A stretch of DNA of 64,000 bases from Dyella sp. M7H15-1 (GCF_004114615.1 NZ_CP035300.1:806001-870000); one strand, 5' to 3'; counted from the first letter of the stretch, positions 12,367-22,130 are shown. Numbers and translations are program-made. Notes: generated from the sequence alone by a model not told the origin.

Positions 12367-13460
12367 CAAGCGCGGTCCCAAGCCGAACGAGGCGAGCGGT
12401 GATGACGACCGGCTGTACAGCGAGATTGGTCGACTGAAAGTGGAACTGGACTGGCTGAAAAAAAGTCCGGGCTGTGAGCATGGCGATGCGGATGAGTTGG
12501 ATCGATGCGTCGGACACGGCGCTGTCTATCACGCAGCAGTGCGTATTGAGCGCGGTGCCACGGGCAAGTGTGTATCGCCAACGGAGCGCGCAGACCCTAC
12601 CCTGCGAGGAGGATTTGCTGTTGTGCAGGTTGATCGATGAGGCGTACACCGCAAGGCCGTTCTACGGCAGCCGGCGGATGGTCAGGACCATGCGTGCGCA
12701 AGGCTATCGGGTCAACCGTAAGCGCGTGCAGCGCCTGATGCGTGCGATGGGCTTGGCAGGCATGGCGCCCGGTCCAGCGACCCGCGTGAAGCATCCTGAG
12801 CACAAGGTCTATCCCTACCTGCTGCGTGGCGTGCCGGTCGTGCGCCCGGGTCAGGTGTGGAGCACGGACATCACCTACATCCGGCTACCGCGTGGTTTCG
12901 CTTACCTGGTCGCGATCATCGATGGGTACAGCCGCAAGGTGCTGAGCTGGCGGATCAGCAACAGCCTGGATGCCGCGTTCTGCGTCGACTGCCTGGAGGA
13001 GGCATTGAGCGTTTACGGCCGGCCGGAAATCTTCAACAGCGATCAGGGTGTGCAGTTCACCAGCAAGGCATTTACGGATGTGCTCAAACGCGAAGGTGTG
13101 CAGATCAGCATGGATGGTCGCGGACGCGCACTGGATAATATTTTCGTCGAACGGCTGTGGCGCACGGTCAAGTATGAAGACGTATATCTGAAAGGGTATT
13201 CCACGATGGCCGAGCTGATGATCGGCCTGACGAACTACTTCGCGTTTTACAATGCGGAGCGCCCGCACCAGTCCCTTGGCTATGAGTCGCCGGACACGGT
13301 GTACGCCACGAGGAATGGCGGCGGTGCGCTGATCATCGACAAGTACGGCAAGGATGATGTATCCATGTCGAAAACAGGGCAGCGCTGTTCCGCTGCGGAT
13401 GAGGTTGTGGAAGCAGCTTAAACTGGACTAAAAACTGTCTTGACAGTGGGGTCCACTTTA
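12367..13460 (+). mobile_element. 5'-truncated IS3-family element (copy 1)
   Basis: Bases 12367-13460 match 53453-54546 with no difference that I could see, a constant offset of 41086. Copy 1 lacks the left end and most of orfA that copy 2 keeps. The right end, shared up to ...GTCCACTTTA, is intact, then the two flanks diverge. The element joins a broken DUF3757-like gene on its left. It cannot transpose alone because it lacks one end. Confidence 0.92.
12474..13421 (+). CDS. IS3-family transposase OrfB (copy 1)
   Basis: DDE integrase-type transposase of 315 residues. An HTH_21-like region (RPFYGSRRMVRTMRAQGY) is followed by the rve core: Asp in WSTDITYIRLPRG, second Asp in NSDQGVQFTS, and Glu in DNIFVERLWRTVKYED. 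HQSLGYESP lies near the C terminus as in many IS3 OrfB proteins. The frame begins with GTG 12474 and is open back to a TGA just before the A-run. Without orfA and the left terminus it is probably silent. It is identical to the copy at 53560-54507. Confidence 0.93.
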   Translation: MSMAMRMSWIDASDTALSITQQCVLSAVPRASVYRQRSAQTLPCEEDLLLCRLIDEAYTARPFYGSRRMVRTMRAQGYRVNRKRVQRLMRAMGLAGMAPGPATRVKHPEHKVYPYLLRGVPVVRPGQVWSTDITYIRLPRGFAYLVAIIDGYSRKVLSWRISNSLDAAFCVDCLEEALSVYGRPEIFNSDQGVQFTSKAFTDVLKREGVQISMDGRGRALDNIFVERLWRTVKYEDVYLKGYSTMAELMIGLTNYFAFYNAERPHQSLGYESPDTVYATRNGGGALIIDKYGKDDVSMSKTGQRCSAADEVVEAA

Positions 13461-13533
13461 TTGAATACATGGACGGCTTGAGTTTGCAGGGTGCTGGCAT
13501 GAACTTGTATTCCAGCACGTAACGGTACCTGGT

Positions 13534-14161
13534 TAACTCAGAATGAGGTAAGCCCCCGGCTTTGCCGGGGGACTCACCAAGGTTTGACCTATACGGCGGT
13601 CGTAGTGAACCTGAAATCTCGACCAAGAGACGAGGTTCACGATGAAAGAGTATCAAAGCTTGAGTCATGCCCGTTGGGACTGTAAGTACCACGTGGTGTT
13701 CATTCCCAAGCGGAGAAAGAAGCAGGTGTTTGGAGAGTTACGCAAGCACTTGGGCGAGGTCTTCCACGAGTTGGCTTCGCACAAGGAATCGCAGATTGTG
13801 GAAGGCCACCTGATGAGCGACCACATTCACATGTGCATCAGCATTCCGCCGAAGTATGCAGTGTCGAACGTGGTGGGTTACCTCAAGGGTAAGAGTGCCA
13901 TCACCATTGCGCGCAAGTTCGGAGGACGGAATCGAAACTTCACTGGGGAGTCGTTTTGGGCACGAGGCTATTTCGTCTCGACGGTGGGCTTGGACGAAGC
14001 GATGGTGAGGGCATACATCCGAAACCAAGAGCAAGAGGATGAACGTTACGACCAGATGAAGCTGGGCGTGTAGCCCGCCGCCTTCAGGCGGCTCACGCTG
14101 TTATCGCCCCTTTGAGGGGCTCACCCAATAAAGCCCCCGGCTTTGCCGGGGGATACTTACT
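13534..14161 (+). mobile_element. IS200/IS605-type element (copy 1)
   Basis: A 628-bp unit identical by eye to 49598-50225 (offset 36064). It has no terminal inverted repeats. Instead each end carries a subterminal hairpin CCCCCGGC-TTT-GCCGGGGG (left near 13553, right near 14132), as expected for ssDNA transposition by a single-Tyr HUH transposase. The left end begins TAACTCAGAATGAGG and the right ends GATACTTACT. A further stem CCGCC-TTCA-GGCGG follows tnpA. The two flanks are different sequences, which sets the borders. Confidence 0.93.
13642..14073 (+). CDS. tnpA: IS200-type transposase TnpA, Y1 HUH family (copy 1)
   Basis: Single-strand-specific transposase of 143 residues, a typical length. 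The HUH motif is HIH in MSDHIHMCI (about residues 64-66) and the catalytic tyrosine is in VRAYIRNQE near residue 127. It acts on ssDNA at replication forks and cuts beside the subterminal hairpins. A GACGAGG site precedes the ATG. No TnpB/IscB nuclease partner is present, so it is the minimal IS200 organisation. Confidence 0.95.
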   Translation: MKEYQSLSHARWDCKYHVVFIPKRRKKQVFGELRKHLGEVFHELASHKESQIVEGHLMSDHIHMCISIPPKYAVSNVVGYLKGKSAITIARKFGGRNRNFTGESFWARGYFVSTVGLDEAMVRAYIRNQEQEDERYDQMKLGV

Positions 14162-14194
14162 TTCGTGAGCAAGAAATTGGGCTGGGTGAAGTGA

Positions 14195-14998
14195 TCAGGT
14201 TTTCAGCAGAGAGGCTGTGGCATGGGTGCCAATCGTTTCCATCATTGCCTTCACCATGTGCAGGTTGCCGGCGATGATGTTGCCGCTTTCCGGAATACCA
14301 TCGCGGCCGGCGAAGTCGCAGTATTGGCCACCGGCTTCGCGCACCAACAGCAGACCGCCTGCCATGTCCCACGGCTTCAGGCCGGTTTCGAAGAAACCAT
14401 CATAACGGCCGGCTGCGGTATACGCCAGGTCGAGCGCAGCAGAACCCGAGCGGCGAAGGTCTTCGGCCTGGGTCAGCAGGGCGCGGGTCATGGCGAGCTG
14501 TGCGTCCAGATGCGCGCGCTGACGGTAGGAGAAACCAGTGCCGATCATCGCACCGTTAAGGCCCTCGCGCTTGCTCACGCGGATGCGGCGGTCGTTGAGG
14601 TAGGCACCATCGCCCTTGCTGGCGGTGAAAAGTTCGTCGCGCAGAGGATCGAACACCACGGCGTAGACCGGCTCGCCCTTGTCGAGCAGGGCGATGGAAA
14701 CGCTGAAGTGCGGGATGCCGCGCAGGTAGTTGTGGGTGCCGTCCAAGGGATCGATCACCCACACCAATGGCCCCTTGCCGAGGGCGCCGCTTTCCTCAGC
14801 GAGAATGGCGTGGGTGGGGTAGGCGCGGCGTAGTTCCTTGACGATTTCAGCCTCAGCCAGTCGGTCGACCTCGGATGCGAAGTCCATGCGTTGCTTTTCA
14901 ACGACGTTCAGGCCGTCGATGCGATTCATGTAACGCAGGATCACGTTACCAGCGGAGCGCGCGGCGCGTACCGCGACGTTGACGGCGGGTCTGGTCAT
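14195..14998 (-). CDS. suhB: Inositol-1-monophosphatase family protein SuhB
   Basis: Magnesium-dependent phosphatase of the IMPase superfamily. In enterobacteria SuhB also joins the rRNA antitermination complex. The metal-binding motifs are complete: EES in [19 protein letters not shown], and [15 protein letters not shown] near the C terminus. The start at ATG 14998 gives 267 residues, [14 protein letters not shown], matching the family; an upstream in-frame ATG at 15073 would add 25 atypical residues. It is divergent from trmJ with a 135-base gap. The IS200 element ends 34 bases past its stop. Confidence 0.93.
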   Translation of the reverse strand: MTRPAVNVAVRAARSAGNVILRYMNRIDGLNVVEKQRMDFASEVDRLAEAEIVKELRRAYPTHAILAEESGALGKGPLVWVIDPLDGTHNYLRGIPHFSVSIALLDKGEPVYAVVFDPLRDELFTASKGDGAYLNDRRIRVSKREGLNGAMIGTGFSYRQRAHLDAQLAMTRALLTQAEDLRRSGSAALDLAYTAAGRYDGFFETGLKPWDMAGGLLLVREAGGQYCDFAGRDGIPESGNIIAGNLHMVKAMMETIGTHATASLLKT

Positions 14999-15133
14999 GG
15001 CTTTGGCTTGGCAAAAGAACGAATTAGCGGCGTGGGATTCTAGCAGGTTAGGGCAACGCTCTGGCAGGTTCATAGCCCCCGCGGCATGCTCCGTCCACTA
15101 TTCTTGCCAGCTTCATTCAAGCGTCCTACTCGC

Positions 15134-15895
15134 ATGACCACTGTTTCCGACCTTTCCAGCTATTTCCGCTTTGTCCTTGTTCGCACCTCGCACCCGGGCA
15201 ATATCGGCAGTGCGGCGCGTGCCATGCGGACCATGGGGTTTCACCGCATGGAGCTGGTTTCGCCGCATCGTTTTCCGGACCGTGAGGCCTCCGCGCTGGC
15301 GGCTGGCGCAGACGACGTGTTGGCGAATGCAGGCGTGCACCAGGGACTCGTCGAGGGGTTGGTTGGCAGCAGCATGTCCCTAGGTCTGTCGGCTCGCCGG
15401 CGCGGTGTGAATTTGCCAGAGTTGACGCCGCGCGAGGCCGCCGCCCAAGTGCTGGCTGCGGTCCAGCGTGGGGAACAGGTGGCGCTGGTGTTTGGCAATG
15501 AGCGCACCGGGCTGGAAAACGAGGAATTGGCGCGTTGCCATGCGATGGTGCGTATTCCCAGCGTGGACGATTTCAGTTCGCTCAACTTGTCGCAGGCAGT
15601 ACAGGTGATGGCTTACGAATTACGCGTGGCCATGCTGGGTGAGAACGTACCTGCGCCGCCGCCGGCGCATGATGAGCCGCCCGCCGATGCTGCACAGATG
15701 GAGCGTTTCTTCGAGCATCTGGCGCAGACACTGGACGATATCGATTTTCACAAAGGCCGTGCGCCGACCACTATCATGCTGCGGTTGCGCAAGTTGTTTC
15801 AGCGCGCGCAGATGGACGAGCGCGAGTTGCGTATGCTGCATGGGATTTTTGCCGATGCGCAGCGCATGGCCACCTTGGCGAAGAAAGAAATGTAG
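15134..15895 (+). CDS. trmJ: tRNA (cytidine/uridine-2'-O-)-methyltransferase TrmJ
   Basis: SPOUT-class enzyme that 2'-O-methylates position 32 of the tRNA anticodon loop using S-adenosylmethionine. Motifs are clear: LVRTSHPGNIGSAARAM at the N terminus, LVFGNERTGLENEEL (the knot) and IPSVDDFSSLNLSQAVQVM. The C-terminal extension of about 80 residues after the SPOUT core is typical. Start ATG 15134 (MTTVSDLSSYFRFVLV) is chosen over an in-frame upstream ATG at 15086. It is divergent from suhB and convergent with the CNNM gene. Confidence 0.94.
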   Translation: MTTVSDLSSYFRFVLVRTSHPGNIGSAARAMRTMGFHRMELVSPHRFPDREASALAAGADDVLANAGVHQGLVEGLVGSSMSLGLSARRRGVNLPELTPREAAAQVLAAVQRGEQVALVFGNERTGLENEELARCHAMVRIPSVDDFSSLNLSQAVQVMAYELRVAMLGENVPAPPPAHDEPPADAAQMERFFEHLAQTLDDIDFHKGRAPTTIMLRLRKLFQRAQMDERELRMLHGIFADAQRMATLAKKEM

Positions 15896-15916
15896 GGGCA
15901 GGCCCCACGCCTGCCC
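15892..15916. repeat. GTAG-headed hairpin, candidate REP/terminator
   Basis: GTAG is followed by the stem GGGCAGGC (15896-15903), loop CCCAC and GCCTGCCC (15909-15916). It overlaps the trmJ stop and sits between convergent genes, so it may serve as a terminator for both. A GTAG head plus GC-rich stem is the form of REPs mobilised by RAYT proteins in related genera, and a RAYT gene is present at 28137. Confidence 0.5.
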
Positions 15917-15928
15917 GGCCTTAGTTGT

Positions 15929-17248
15929 TCATTGTTCGTCATCCGCCAGTTCAATCCGTGGTACCGGTGTGATCAGCAGCTTGTCGATGCGCGCACCATC
16001 CAGATCCAACACTTCAAAGCGAATGCCGCGCCAAGCGAAGACTTCGCCGATCTGTGGGATATGTCCCAGCGCTGCCATCACCATGCCGGCGGCGGTGCGG
16101 AAGTCGTGTTCATCCTCGCCTGGCAAATGATCCTGCCGCAGTAGTTCACGCAGATCGTCGGTGGAAATGGCGCCGTCAACCAGCCAGCTACCGTCTTCGC
16201 GCTGCGCGATGGGCAGGTTTTCTTCGTTGCCGTGGCCGAGCTGGCTGGCGCCGACCACCGCGGCAAGCAGGTCGTTGAGGGTGACGATGCCGTCGATGCT
16301 GCCGTATTCGTCCACCACTAGCGCCATCGGCGTTTCGGCATCGCGGAACTCTTCCAGCAGGTCCAGCGCACGAGCGGTGGCAGGCACGTACAACGGCTTG
16401 GCCAGGGTGCGGAACAGGTCCGGCTTGCCAGCGGTGATGCTGCCGAGCAGGCTCTTCACTTCCACCACGCCGACGATGTCGCTCTCGTCACCGCGATAGA
16501 CCGGATAGCGGGAGTAGGGCGTTTCGCGCAGCACTTCCAGGTTTTCCTGCAGCGGCGCGGTCATATCCAGCCAGGCGATGCGGGTGCGGGGGCTCATCAC
16601 ACTGTCCACCGTGCGGTCACCCAGGCGCAGCACACGGTTCACCATGGCCTGCTCATCGGCATCAAGCACGCCTTGCTCGGTGCTTTCGGCGACCAGCAGG
16701 CGGATTTCTTCTTCTGTGGCCGCTGTTTCGCCGCGATCCTTCACGCGCATCCATTTCAGCAGCAGGCTACTGGAGCGGTTGAGCATCCATACAAACGGAG
16801 CGGTGGCGCGTGCCAGCACTAGCATGGGCATGCCGACGATGCTCGAAACCTTTTCCGGTGCGGACAGCGCCAGCCGCTTGGGTACGAGTTCCCCTACCAC
16901 GATCTGGATAAAAGAGATCGCCATGAAGCCCAGCGCCGTGCCGATGATCCGCGTATAGGGCACCAGCCACGCAATGCTGCCGTCGTGCAGCAGGTCGGCG
17001 ATGTGTGCGCCAACGGCGTCGCCGGCTACGGCGCCAGTGACCAGCATGATCAAAGTGATGCCCACCTGGATAGTGGACAGGAAGTGCTCAGGCGCCTCGG
17101 CGTGGCGCAGGGCGATTCGGGCGTGCCGGCTGCTGCGGGCCATCTGCTTCAGGCGGCTCTTGCGCGAAGCCACCAGCGCCATTTCCGATAGCGCGAAGAA
17201 ACCGTTGCACAGGGCGAGGATGAGGACGAGCGCGAAGGTGGTCAGCAT
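15929..17248 (-). CDS. CNNM/CBS-pair/CorC_HlyC membrane protein (hemolysin family)
   Basis: Inner-membrane protein of 439 residues with three parts. An N-terminal DUF21/CNNM transmembrane domain (about residues 1-190) includes the family motif VGELVPKRLAL. A CBS pair follows (MSPRTRIAWLDM... and VDEYGSIDGIVTLNDLL), with a C-terminal CorC_HlyC domain from about 350 on. The family is linked to magnesium or cobalt efflux and ion homeostasis; the hemolysin name is historical. It ends 33 bases from trmJ in convergent orientation and has no operon partner on its own strand. Confidence 0.87.
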   Translation of the reverse strand: MLTTFALVLILALCNGFFALSEMALVASRKSRLKQMARSSRHARIALRHAEAPEHFLSTIQVGITLIMLVTGAVAGDAVGAHIADLLHDGSIAWLVPYTRIIGTALGFMAISFIQIVVGELVPKRLALSAPEKVSSIVGMPMLVLARATAPFVWMLNRSSSLLLKWMRVKDRGETAATEEEIRLLVAESTEQGVLDADEQAMVNRVLRLGDRTVDSVMSPRTRIAWLDMTAPLQENLEVLRETPYSRYPVYRGDESDIVGVVEVKSLLGSITAGKPDLFRTLAKPLYVPATARALDLLEEFRDAETPMALVVDEYGSIDGIVTLNDLLAAVVGASQLGHGNEENLPIAQREDGSWLVDGAISTDDLRELLRQDHLPGEDEHDFRTAAGMVMAALGHIPQIGEVFAWRGIRFEVLDLDGARIDKLLITPVPRIELADDEQ

Positions 17249-17477
17249 CTCGACAGGGGATGAGGTGCGGGCATGGCGTCAGTGTAAGGCACGGCAGGTT
17301 ACCGGTGGTGCAGTGCGTAAGCCCGATTAGTTCGAAGACAGACCTCGTTGCTTGTGGGCACCAGGCCGAAGAGAACGTAAACGCTGGGTCGCCCTGGGGC
17401 CGTGGTGTGGTGCGGCAGGTGTCTCCTGTAACATGCGCGAAATATTTGCTCCCCTCCCGCGTCCCAGGCTCTATTGC

Positions 17478-18107
17478 ATGTTTTCACTCCAGACGATTTT
17501 CGGCAAAGGCGACAAGTTCTACGGATTGCTCGAACAGAGCGCCGAAGCTGCCCGCGAAAGCGCCAAGGCCCTGTATGAACTGGTGACCCATACTGACGGT
17601 GCTCCGATCATGGTCGACTTCGCCTCCGCTAGGGCACGCGAAAAGGCGCTGGCTGCGCGGATTAGCCAGGAGCTGGTGAATACCTTCGTCACCGCACTGG
17701 ATCGCGAGGACATCGAGGCGCTCAACACGGCGCTCTACAAAATTCCGAAGAGTGTGGAGAAGTTCGCTGAGCGCTACGAGATCGTCTCCAGTCGCCTGGT
17801 CGGAGTGGATTTCGGCCAGCGTGCCCTGGTGCTTGCCCAGGCGACCGAGGTCGTGGCTCAGATGATCGGCGAACTTCGCAACGGGCTGCACATCGATCCT
17901 GTGAAGTCGCTGCAGGACCGCCTGCAAGCTCTGGAGTCGGAGGGCGACCGCTTGCTGTTGGCGCCGTATCGCACGCTCTATATCGAGAGCAACGACGCCA
18001 TGCGCGCCATGCTGGCAAAGGATTTGTTCGAGCTGCTGGAGAAGGCCATCGACAAGTGCCGCGATGTCGGCAACATCGTTTATTCCATCATCCTGAAGAA
18101 CTCCTGA
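17478..18107 (+). CDS. DUF47 / PhoU-like phosphate transport accessory protein
   Basis: A 209-residue all-helical cytoplasmic protein of the TIGR00153/DUF47 family, which is paired with Pit transporters and thought to modulate their activity. Conserved features include GDKFYGLLEQSAEAARESA at the N terminus and the EKAIDKCRDVGNIVYSIILKNS ending, where Asp/Glu residues could bind metal. ATG 17478 is chosen; the upstream frame lacks a ribosome site and family similarity. The gene ends 57 bases before pit on the same strand, so the two form an operon. Confidence 0.9.
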   Translation: MFSLQTIFGKGDKFYGLLEQSAEAARESAKALYELVTHTDGAPIMVDFASARAREKALAARISQELVNTFVTALDREDIEALNTALYKIPKSVEKFAERYEIVSSRLVGVDFGQRALVLAQATEVVAQMIGELRNGLHIDPVKSLQDRLQALESEGDRLLLAPYRTLYIESNDAMRAMLAKDLFELLEKAIDKCRDVGNIVYSIILKNS

Positions 18108-18164
18108 GGGATACGCCTTGCACGCTTTCCTATCTGCATGGCGCATCCTGACGGGAGTGGATGC

Positions 18165-19298
18165 ATGAGTCTTGGCCTGGTTATCGCAGTCGTACTGATT
18201 GCGCTCACTTTCACCTATATCAATGGCTTTCATGACACCGCCAACTCCATCGCCACCGTGGTGGCGACCAAGGTGCTTACACCTGGACAGGCAGTGCTGC
18301 TGGCAGCGGTTACCAACATGATCGGTGCGCTGTGGGGCACTGCCGTGGCGGCGACGATTGCAGCGGGCATTGTCAACACCGGTGTGGTGGAGGCCGGTTC
18401 GCAACTGCTGACCTGCGCCTTGCTGTCGGCGATCGTATGGAACCTGATCACCTGGTGGCTGGGTTTGCCTTCCAGTTCCAGTCATGCCTTGGTGGGCGCG
18501 CTGGTGGGGGCGGCCATCGCGGAGTCCGGTGGGCGTCTTGCTGCCGTGATTTGGACCCAGGGTGGCGCGCATTGGTGGGAAGGTAAAGGCGTGTTGCCGA
18601 AAGTGGTCGTGCCAATGGTGGTGTCGCCGATCATGGGATTTATGCTCGGCTTCCTGTTGATGGGTGGGCTGTATGCGATGCTGGCGTGGTTTGCCCATCG
18701 CAAGGGGTTTCTGCGCTATCTGGGCCGTACGCCCTTCGTGAACAGCTTTTTTGGCAAAGCACAGATCTTGTCGGCCAGTGCCATGGGCCTGGCACATGGC
18801 ATGAATGACGCACAGAAGAGCATGGGCATCATCGCACTGGCACTGGCCGGTGCCACGGCTGCTGGGGATTTCGATGGCGTGCCGGGCTGGCTGTCGTTCC
18901 TGCGTATCCATGCATCCGCCACGGGTGGTTTTACCGTGCCGTCATGGGTGGCGGTGCTGTGCGCGCTGACCATGGCGGCCGGTACGGCGGGCGGCGGCTG
19001 GCGCATCATCAAGACGCTTGGTCACAAGATGGTGCGTTTGCATCCCATCCATGGCTTCGCTGCCGAAGGCAGCTCGGCACTGGTGATTCTCGGCGCTTCG
19101 GTATTTGGCTTGCCGGTGTCGACCACGCATGTAGTGTCTTCGTCAATCATGGGCGTGGGCGCGGCCAAGCGCTTCAACGCCATTCGCTGGTCGGTGGTGG
19201 AGCGCATGGTGTGGGCGTGGATCCTCACGCTGCCAGTCACCGCATTGATCGCCTACTGCTTTGTCTATCTGGCCCAATCTATCTGGCCGAGTGCTTGA
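18165..19298 (+). CDS. pit: PiT-family inorganic phosphate transporter
   Basis: Low-affinity, proton-coupled metal-phosphate symporter of the inner membrane. The 377-residue protein has about ten membrane segments and both PiT signature repeats: FHDTANSIATVVATKV near the N terminus and AHGMNDAQKSMGIIAL in the second half. VSTTHVVSSSIMGVGAA is the C-terminal block. The ATG at 18165 has a GGGAGTGG site; an upstream in-frame ATG at 18138 is less likely. It forms an operon with the DUF47 gene and is convergent with the 19300-19704 gene with a single base between stops. Confidence 0.93.
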   Translation: MSLGLVIAVVLIALTFTYINGFHDTANSIATVVATKVLTPGQAVLLAAVTNMIGALWGTAVAATIAAGIVNTGVVEAGSQLLTCALLSAIVWNLITWWLGLPSSSSHALVGALVGAAIAESGGRLAAVIWTQGGAHWWEGKGVLPKVVVPMVVSPIMGFMLGFLLMGGLYAMLAWFAHRKGFLRYLGRTPFVNSFFGKAQILSASAMGLAHGMNDAQKSMGIIALALAGATAAGDFDGVPGWLSFLRIHASATGGFTVPSWVAVLCALTMAAGTAGGGWRIIKTLGHKMVRLHPIHGFAAEGSSALVILGASVFGLPVSTTHVVSSSIMGVGAAKRFNAIRWSVVERMVWAWILTLPVTALIAYCFVYLAQSIWPSA

Positions 19299-19299
19299 G

Positions 19300-19704
19300 C
19301 TAAAAGCTGTCGCCACCGCTGACAATCGCCTGTTCGAGCTGGTCGCCGAGGCTGCCCAGTTCGCCGATCAGTCGCTGCAGCTCCTGTTGGTTGAGCAGCT
19401 CGTAAGGCCGGTTCTCGCACAGGTGCAGGAATGGCGAACCATCCAGGTCGGCCACCGCCAGAAAGCCATTGCGCTGTTCCCAGTTGAAGCGCAGACAGCG
19501 CCTGGGATCCGTGCCGGAAAGGGGGCCGATCGGGGTGGAAATACGCAGGTAACGGTGTCCACCCTCATCCTCCAGCTCCGCCAGATAGATACCTTGGTGG
19601 CGACCATGTGGTAACGCCAGATCGAAGCTGATCAGGTAGGGATCGTTCTGCCTCAAGGTATGCAGGCTGCCGATTAGCGAACGCACGGCCTCGAAGTGAT
19701 GCAT
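19300..19704 (-). CDS. Conserved-looking hypothetical protein, 134 aa
   Basis: I do not recognise this protein. It is soluble, acidic and rich in Leu and Gln, with no signal peptide or membrane segment. The segment PHGRHQGIYLAELEDEGGHRYLRIST followed by NWEQRNGFLAVADLDG suggests a mixed alpha-beta domain of the YbjN/secretion-chaperone-like kind, which is only a shape impression. Codon use is like the core genes, and the frame fills the gap exactly between pit and the alkyltransferase-like gene, so it is probably real. Confidence 0.65.
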   Translation of the reverse strand: MHHFEAVRSLIGSLHTLRQNDPYLISFDLALPHGRHQGIYLAELEDEGGHRYLRISTPIGPLSGTDPRRCLRFNWEQRNGFLAVADLDGSPFLHLCENRPYELLNQQELQRLIGELGSLGDQLEQAIVSGGDSF

Positions 19705-19772
19705 GCGAGCACCCGAACAGAGGGACGGATGACTGCTACTCTGCCACGACTGCCTCGCCGGTGCACGTTGTC

Positions 19773-20138
19773 ATGAAAGCGGAATATATGAAAGTTTTCC
19801 AGGCCATCGCCGCCATTCCACCCGGACGCGTGGCCAGCTACGGCGCCATCGCGGTTCGGGCTGGCCTGCCGGGACGGGCGCGAATGGTTGGCCGTTTGCT
19901 CGGCGAAGTGCCGGATGGCATGACACTGCCCTGGTTTCGCGTGCTGCGATCCAGCGGCCATATCGCCATGCCGCCAGGCAGCCGCGGCTTTCGCGAACAA
20001 TGCCGTCTGCTGCGCGCCGAGGGCGTGGAGGTGAAGAATGGCCGGGTGCCGTTGTCGCGCTTCGGGCTGGATGCGGATGTGGATCGTGCGTTGTGGGGCA
20101 TGCCTTATGTGCCCTTTCCCCCTTGGGGCGAGGGCTAG
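19773..20138 (+). CDS. Alkyltransferase-like protein (MGMT-related, Cys replaced)
   Basis: DNA-binding protein of the MGMT C-terminal fold, 121 residues from ATG 19773. The helix-turn-helix region IPPGRVASYGAIAVRAGLPG matches, but the reactive PCHRV motif reads PWFRV, with Trp in place of the methyl-acceptor Cys. This is the pattern of alkyltransferase-like (ATL) proteins, which flag O6-alkylguanine for nucleotide excision repair rather than removing the alkyl group. The start could also be the GTG at 19761 or ATG at 19788. A true methyltransferase (ogt) is encoded at 58062, so the two roles are split. Confidence 0.85.
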   Translation: MKAEYMKVFQAIAAIPPGRVASYGAIAVRAGLPGRARMVGRLLGEVPDGMTLPWFRVLRSSGHIAMPPGSRGFREQCRLLRAEGVEVKNGRVPLSRFGLDADVDRALWGMPYVPFPPWGEG

Positions 20139-20280
20139 AGGGAGGGGCGCGCTCGCGATAGCGGTGATCACTGACGTGCATCCTTACTCGAAGCTCGAGA
20201 GTTAAAGAAATAAGCTTGATCTCCAGGTTGCCCCTCCCCCCGACCCTCTCTCCCAGACGGAAGAGGGAGAAGAAAAAAGT

Positions 20281-22095
20281 ATGTCCGCCACTCCCCTCGA
20301 TATCCTCCAAAGTGTTTTCGGTTACGCCAGTTTCCGCGGTCCGCAGCAAGCCATCGTCGAGCATGTAGCCCAAGGCGGCGATGCCTTGGTGCTGATGCCT
20401 ACCGGCGGCGGCAAATCATTGTGCTACCAGATTCCAGCCCTGCTGCGGCAGGGCACGGGCATTGTGGTATCGCCGCTGATTGCGCTGATGCAGGATCAAG
20501 TGGACGCGCTGCGCGAGGCCGGTGTTTCTGCGGCCTATCTCAACTCCAGCCTCCATGCGCAGGATCAACGCGAGGTGGAGCGGCGGTTGCTAGCGGGTGA
20601 ATTGAATCTGCTTTACGTCGCGCCGGAGCGTTTGCTTACCGGGCGCTTCCTGGAGTTGCTCGAACGCACGGACGTAGCGCTATTCGCCATCGATGAGGCG
20701 CATTGCGTCTCGCAATGGGGGCACGATTTCCGTCCGGAATACCGGGAGCTGACGATATTGCATCAGCGGTTTGCGCAGGTGCCACGCATCGCGCTGACTG
20801 CCACGGCTGATCCGCGTACGCGCGAAGAGATTGCTGAACGGCTGGCGTTGCAGGATGCACAGCAATTCCTATCCAGCTTCGATCGCCCGAATATCCGATA
20901 TGCCATTGCATTACGCCACAATCCGCGCAGCCAATTGATGGGTTTCCTGGACGGACATCGCGGGGATGCCGGCATCGTCTATTGTTTGAGTCGGCGTAAA
21001 GTCGATGAAACCGCTGCCTGGTTGTCCGAAGCCGGTGTCGAAGCCTTGCCGTATCACGCGGGTCTTGATGCGGCAACGCGTGCGGCCAATCAACAGCGTT
21101 TTCTGCGCGAAGACGGTGTCGTGATGGTGGCGACGGTGGCGTTTGGCATGGGTATCGACAAACCTGACGTACGCTTCGTGGCGCATTTGGATCTACCGCG
21201 CAGCATGGAAGGCTATTATCAGGAGACTGGTCGCGGTGGGCGTGACGGTTTGCCGGCGAATGCGTGGATGGTTTATGGATTGTCCGACGTCGTCACGATG
21301 AGTCAGATGATTGCGCAATCCGAATCGGGGGATGATCGCAAGCGTATCGAACGCTCCAAGTTGGATTCGCTGCTTTCGTACGCCGAGGCGACCCAATGCC
21401 GCCGCGAGTTGTTGCTATCGGCATTCGGTGAAGACTTCCATGGCCCTTGCGGCAACTGTGATAACTGTCTACAGCCACCGAAAACTTGGGATGCCACGAT
21501 TCCGGCGCAAAAGGCTTTATCCGCGGTCTATCGCAGTGGCCAGCGCTATGGTTCAGGCCATGTGATCGACATCTTGCGAGGCATCGACAACGAGCGCATG
21601 AACCAGCTCGGCCACGATCGGCTATCTACCTTCGGCATTGGCGCCGATATGGACGAGAAGCAGTGGCGCTCGGTGTTTCGTCAATTACTCGCCGCGGGCT
21701 TGTTGGCGACCGATGCGGAAGGGTTCGGTACCTTACGTCTTACGGCGGCCAGTCGCGATGTCTTGGTCGGGAATCGGTCCATCCCTATGCGCGAAGAAAC
21801 GCGGCCACTGCGCCGCGCATCGCGTCGACGCGATAGTCAGCTTGTGACCGGCGCGAGCCTTGGCATCGAAGCGTACGAACAGCCACTATGGGATGCGTTG
21901 CGTGCATTGCGTTCACGCCTGGCCAGGCAGCATGGCGTACCGGCTTATGTGATCTTCCACGATGCAACTTTGCTGGCGATGCTGCGCGCGATGCCGGAGA
22001 ACGAGGACGAGCTTGCTTCAATCAGTGGCATTGGTGACGCGAAGCTGAAGCGTTACGGGCGTGATTTTCTTGAAGTGATCAACGCGAAAGAATAG
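20281..22095 (+). CDS. recQ: ATP-dependent DNA helicase RecQ
   Basis: 3'-5' superfamily 2 helicase of the RecF-pathway recombination system. 604 residues in the usual order: helicase core with motif [17 protein letters not shown] box [19 protein letters not shown] (residues about 139-157) and motif [12 protein letters not shown]; a zinc site with Cys in QCRRELLL and CGNCDNC; the winged-helix RQC region; then an HRDC domain (about 525-600). The C terminus [20 protein letters not shown] is typical. The upstream 142-base gap holds a pyrimidine/purine-rich tract but no gene. Confidence 0.96.
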   Translation: MSATPLDILQSVFGYASFRGPQQAIVEHVAQGGDALVLMPTGGGKSLCYQIPALLRQGTGIVVSPLIALMQDQVDALREAGVSAAYLNSSLHAQDQREVERRLLAGELNLLYVAPERLLTGRFLELLERTDVALFAIDEAHCVSQWGHDFRPEYRELTILHQRFAQVPRIALTATADPRTREEIAERLALQDAQQFLSSFDRPNIRYAIALRHNPRSQLMGFLDGHRGDAGIVYCLSRRKVDETAAWLSEAGVEALPYHAGLDAATRAANQQRFLREDGVVMVATVAFGMGIDKPDVRFVAHLDLPRSMEGYYQETGRGGRDGLPANAWMVYGLSDVVTMSQMIAQSESGDDRKRIERSKLDSLLSYAEATQCRRELLLSAFGEDFHGPCGNCDNCLQPPKTWDATIPAQKALSAVYRSGQRYGSGHVIDILRGIDNERMNQLGHDRLSTFGIGADMDEKQWRSVFRQLLAAGLLATDAEGFGTLRLTAASRDVLVGNRSIPMREETRPLRRASRRRDSQLVTGASLGIEAYEQPLWDALRALRSRLARQHGVPAYVIFHDATLLAMLRAMPENEDELASISGIGDAKLKRYGRDFLEVINAKE

Positions 22096-22130
22096 GGACT
22101 ATTCCCGTGCGTCATTACTATGGCGGGCGA

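Noticed and set aside
13553..14152. CRISPR-like repeats from the recurring CCCCCGGC stems
   Set aside because: They are the subterminal hairpins of the IS200-type element, only two per copy, with no spacer array.
12474..14161. Compound transposon made of IS3 plus IS200
   Set aside because: The two elements are from different families, copy 1 of IS3 lacks an end, and the same pair elsewhere is not arranged in the same way.
17484..18911. A 475-codon minus-strand frame over the DUF47 and pit genes
   Set aside because: Its translation is Gln/His/Arg-rich shadow sequence of two well-recognised genes.
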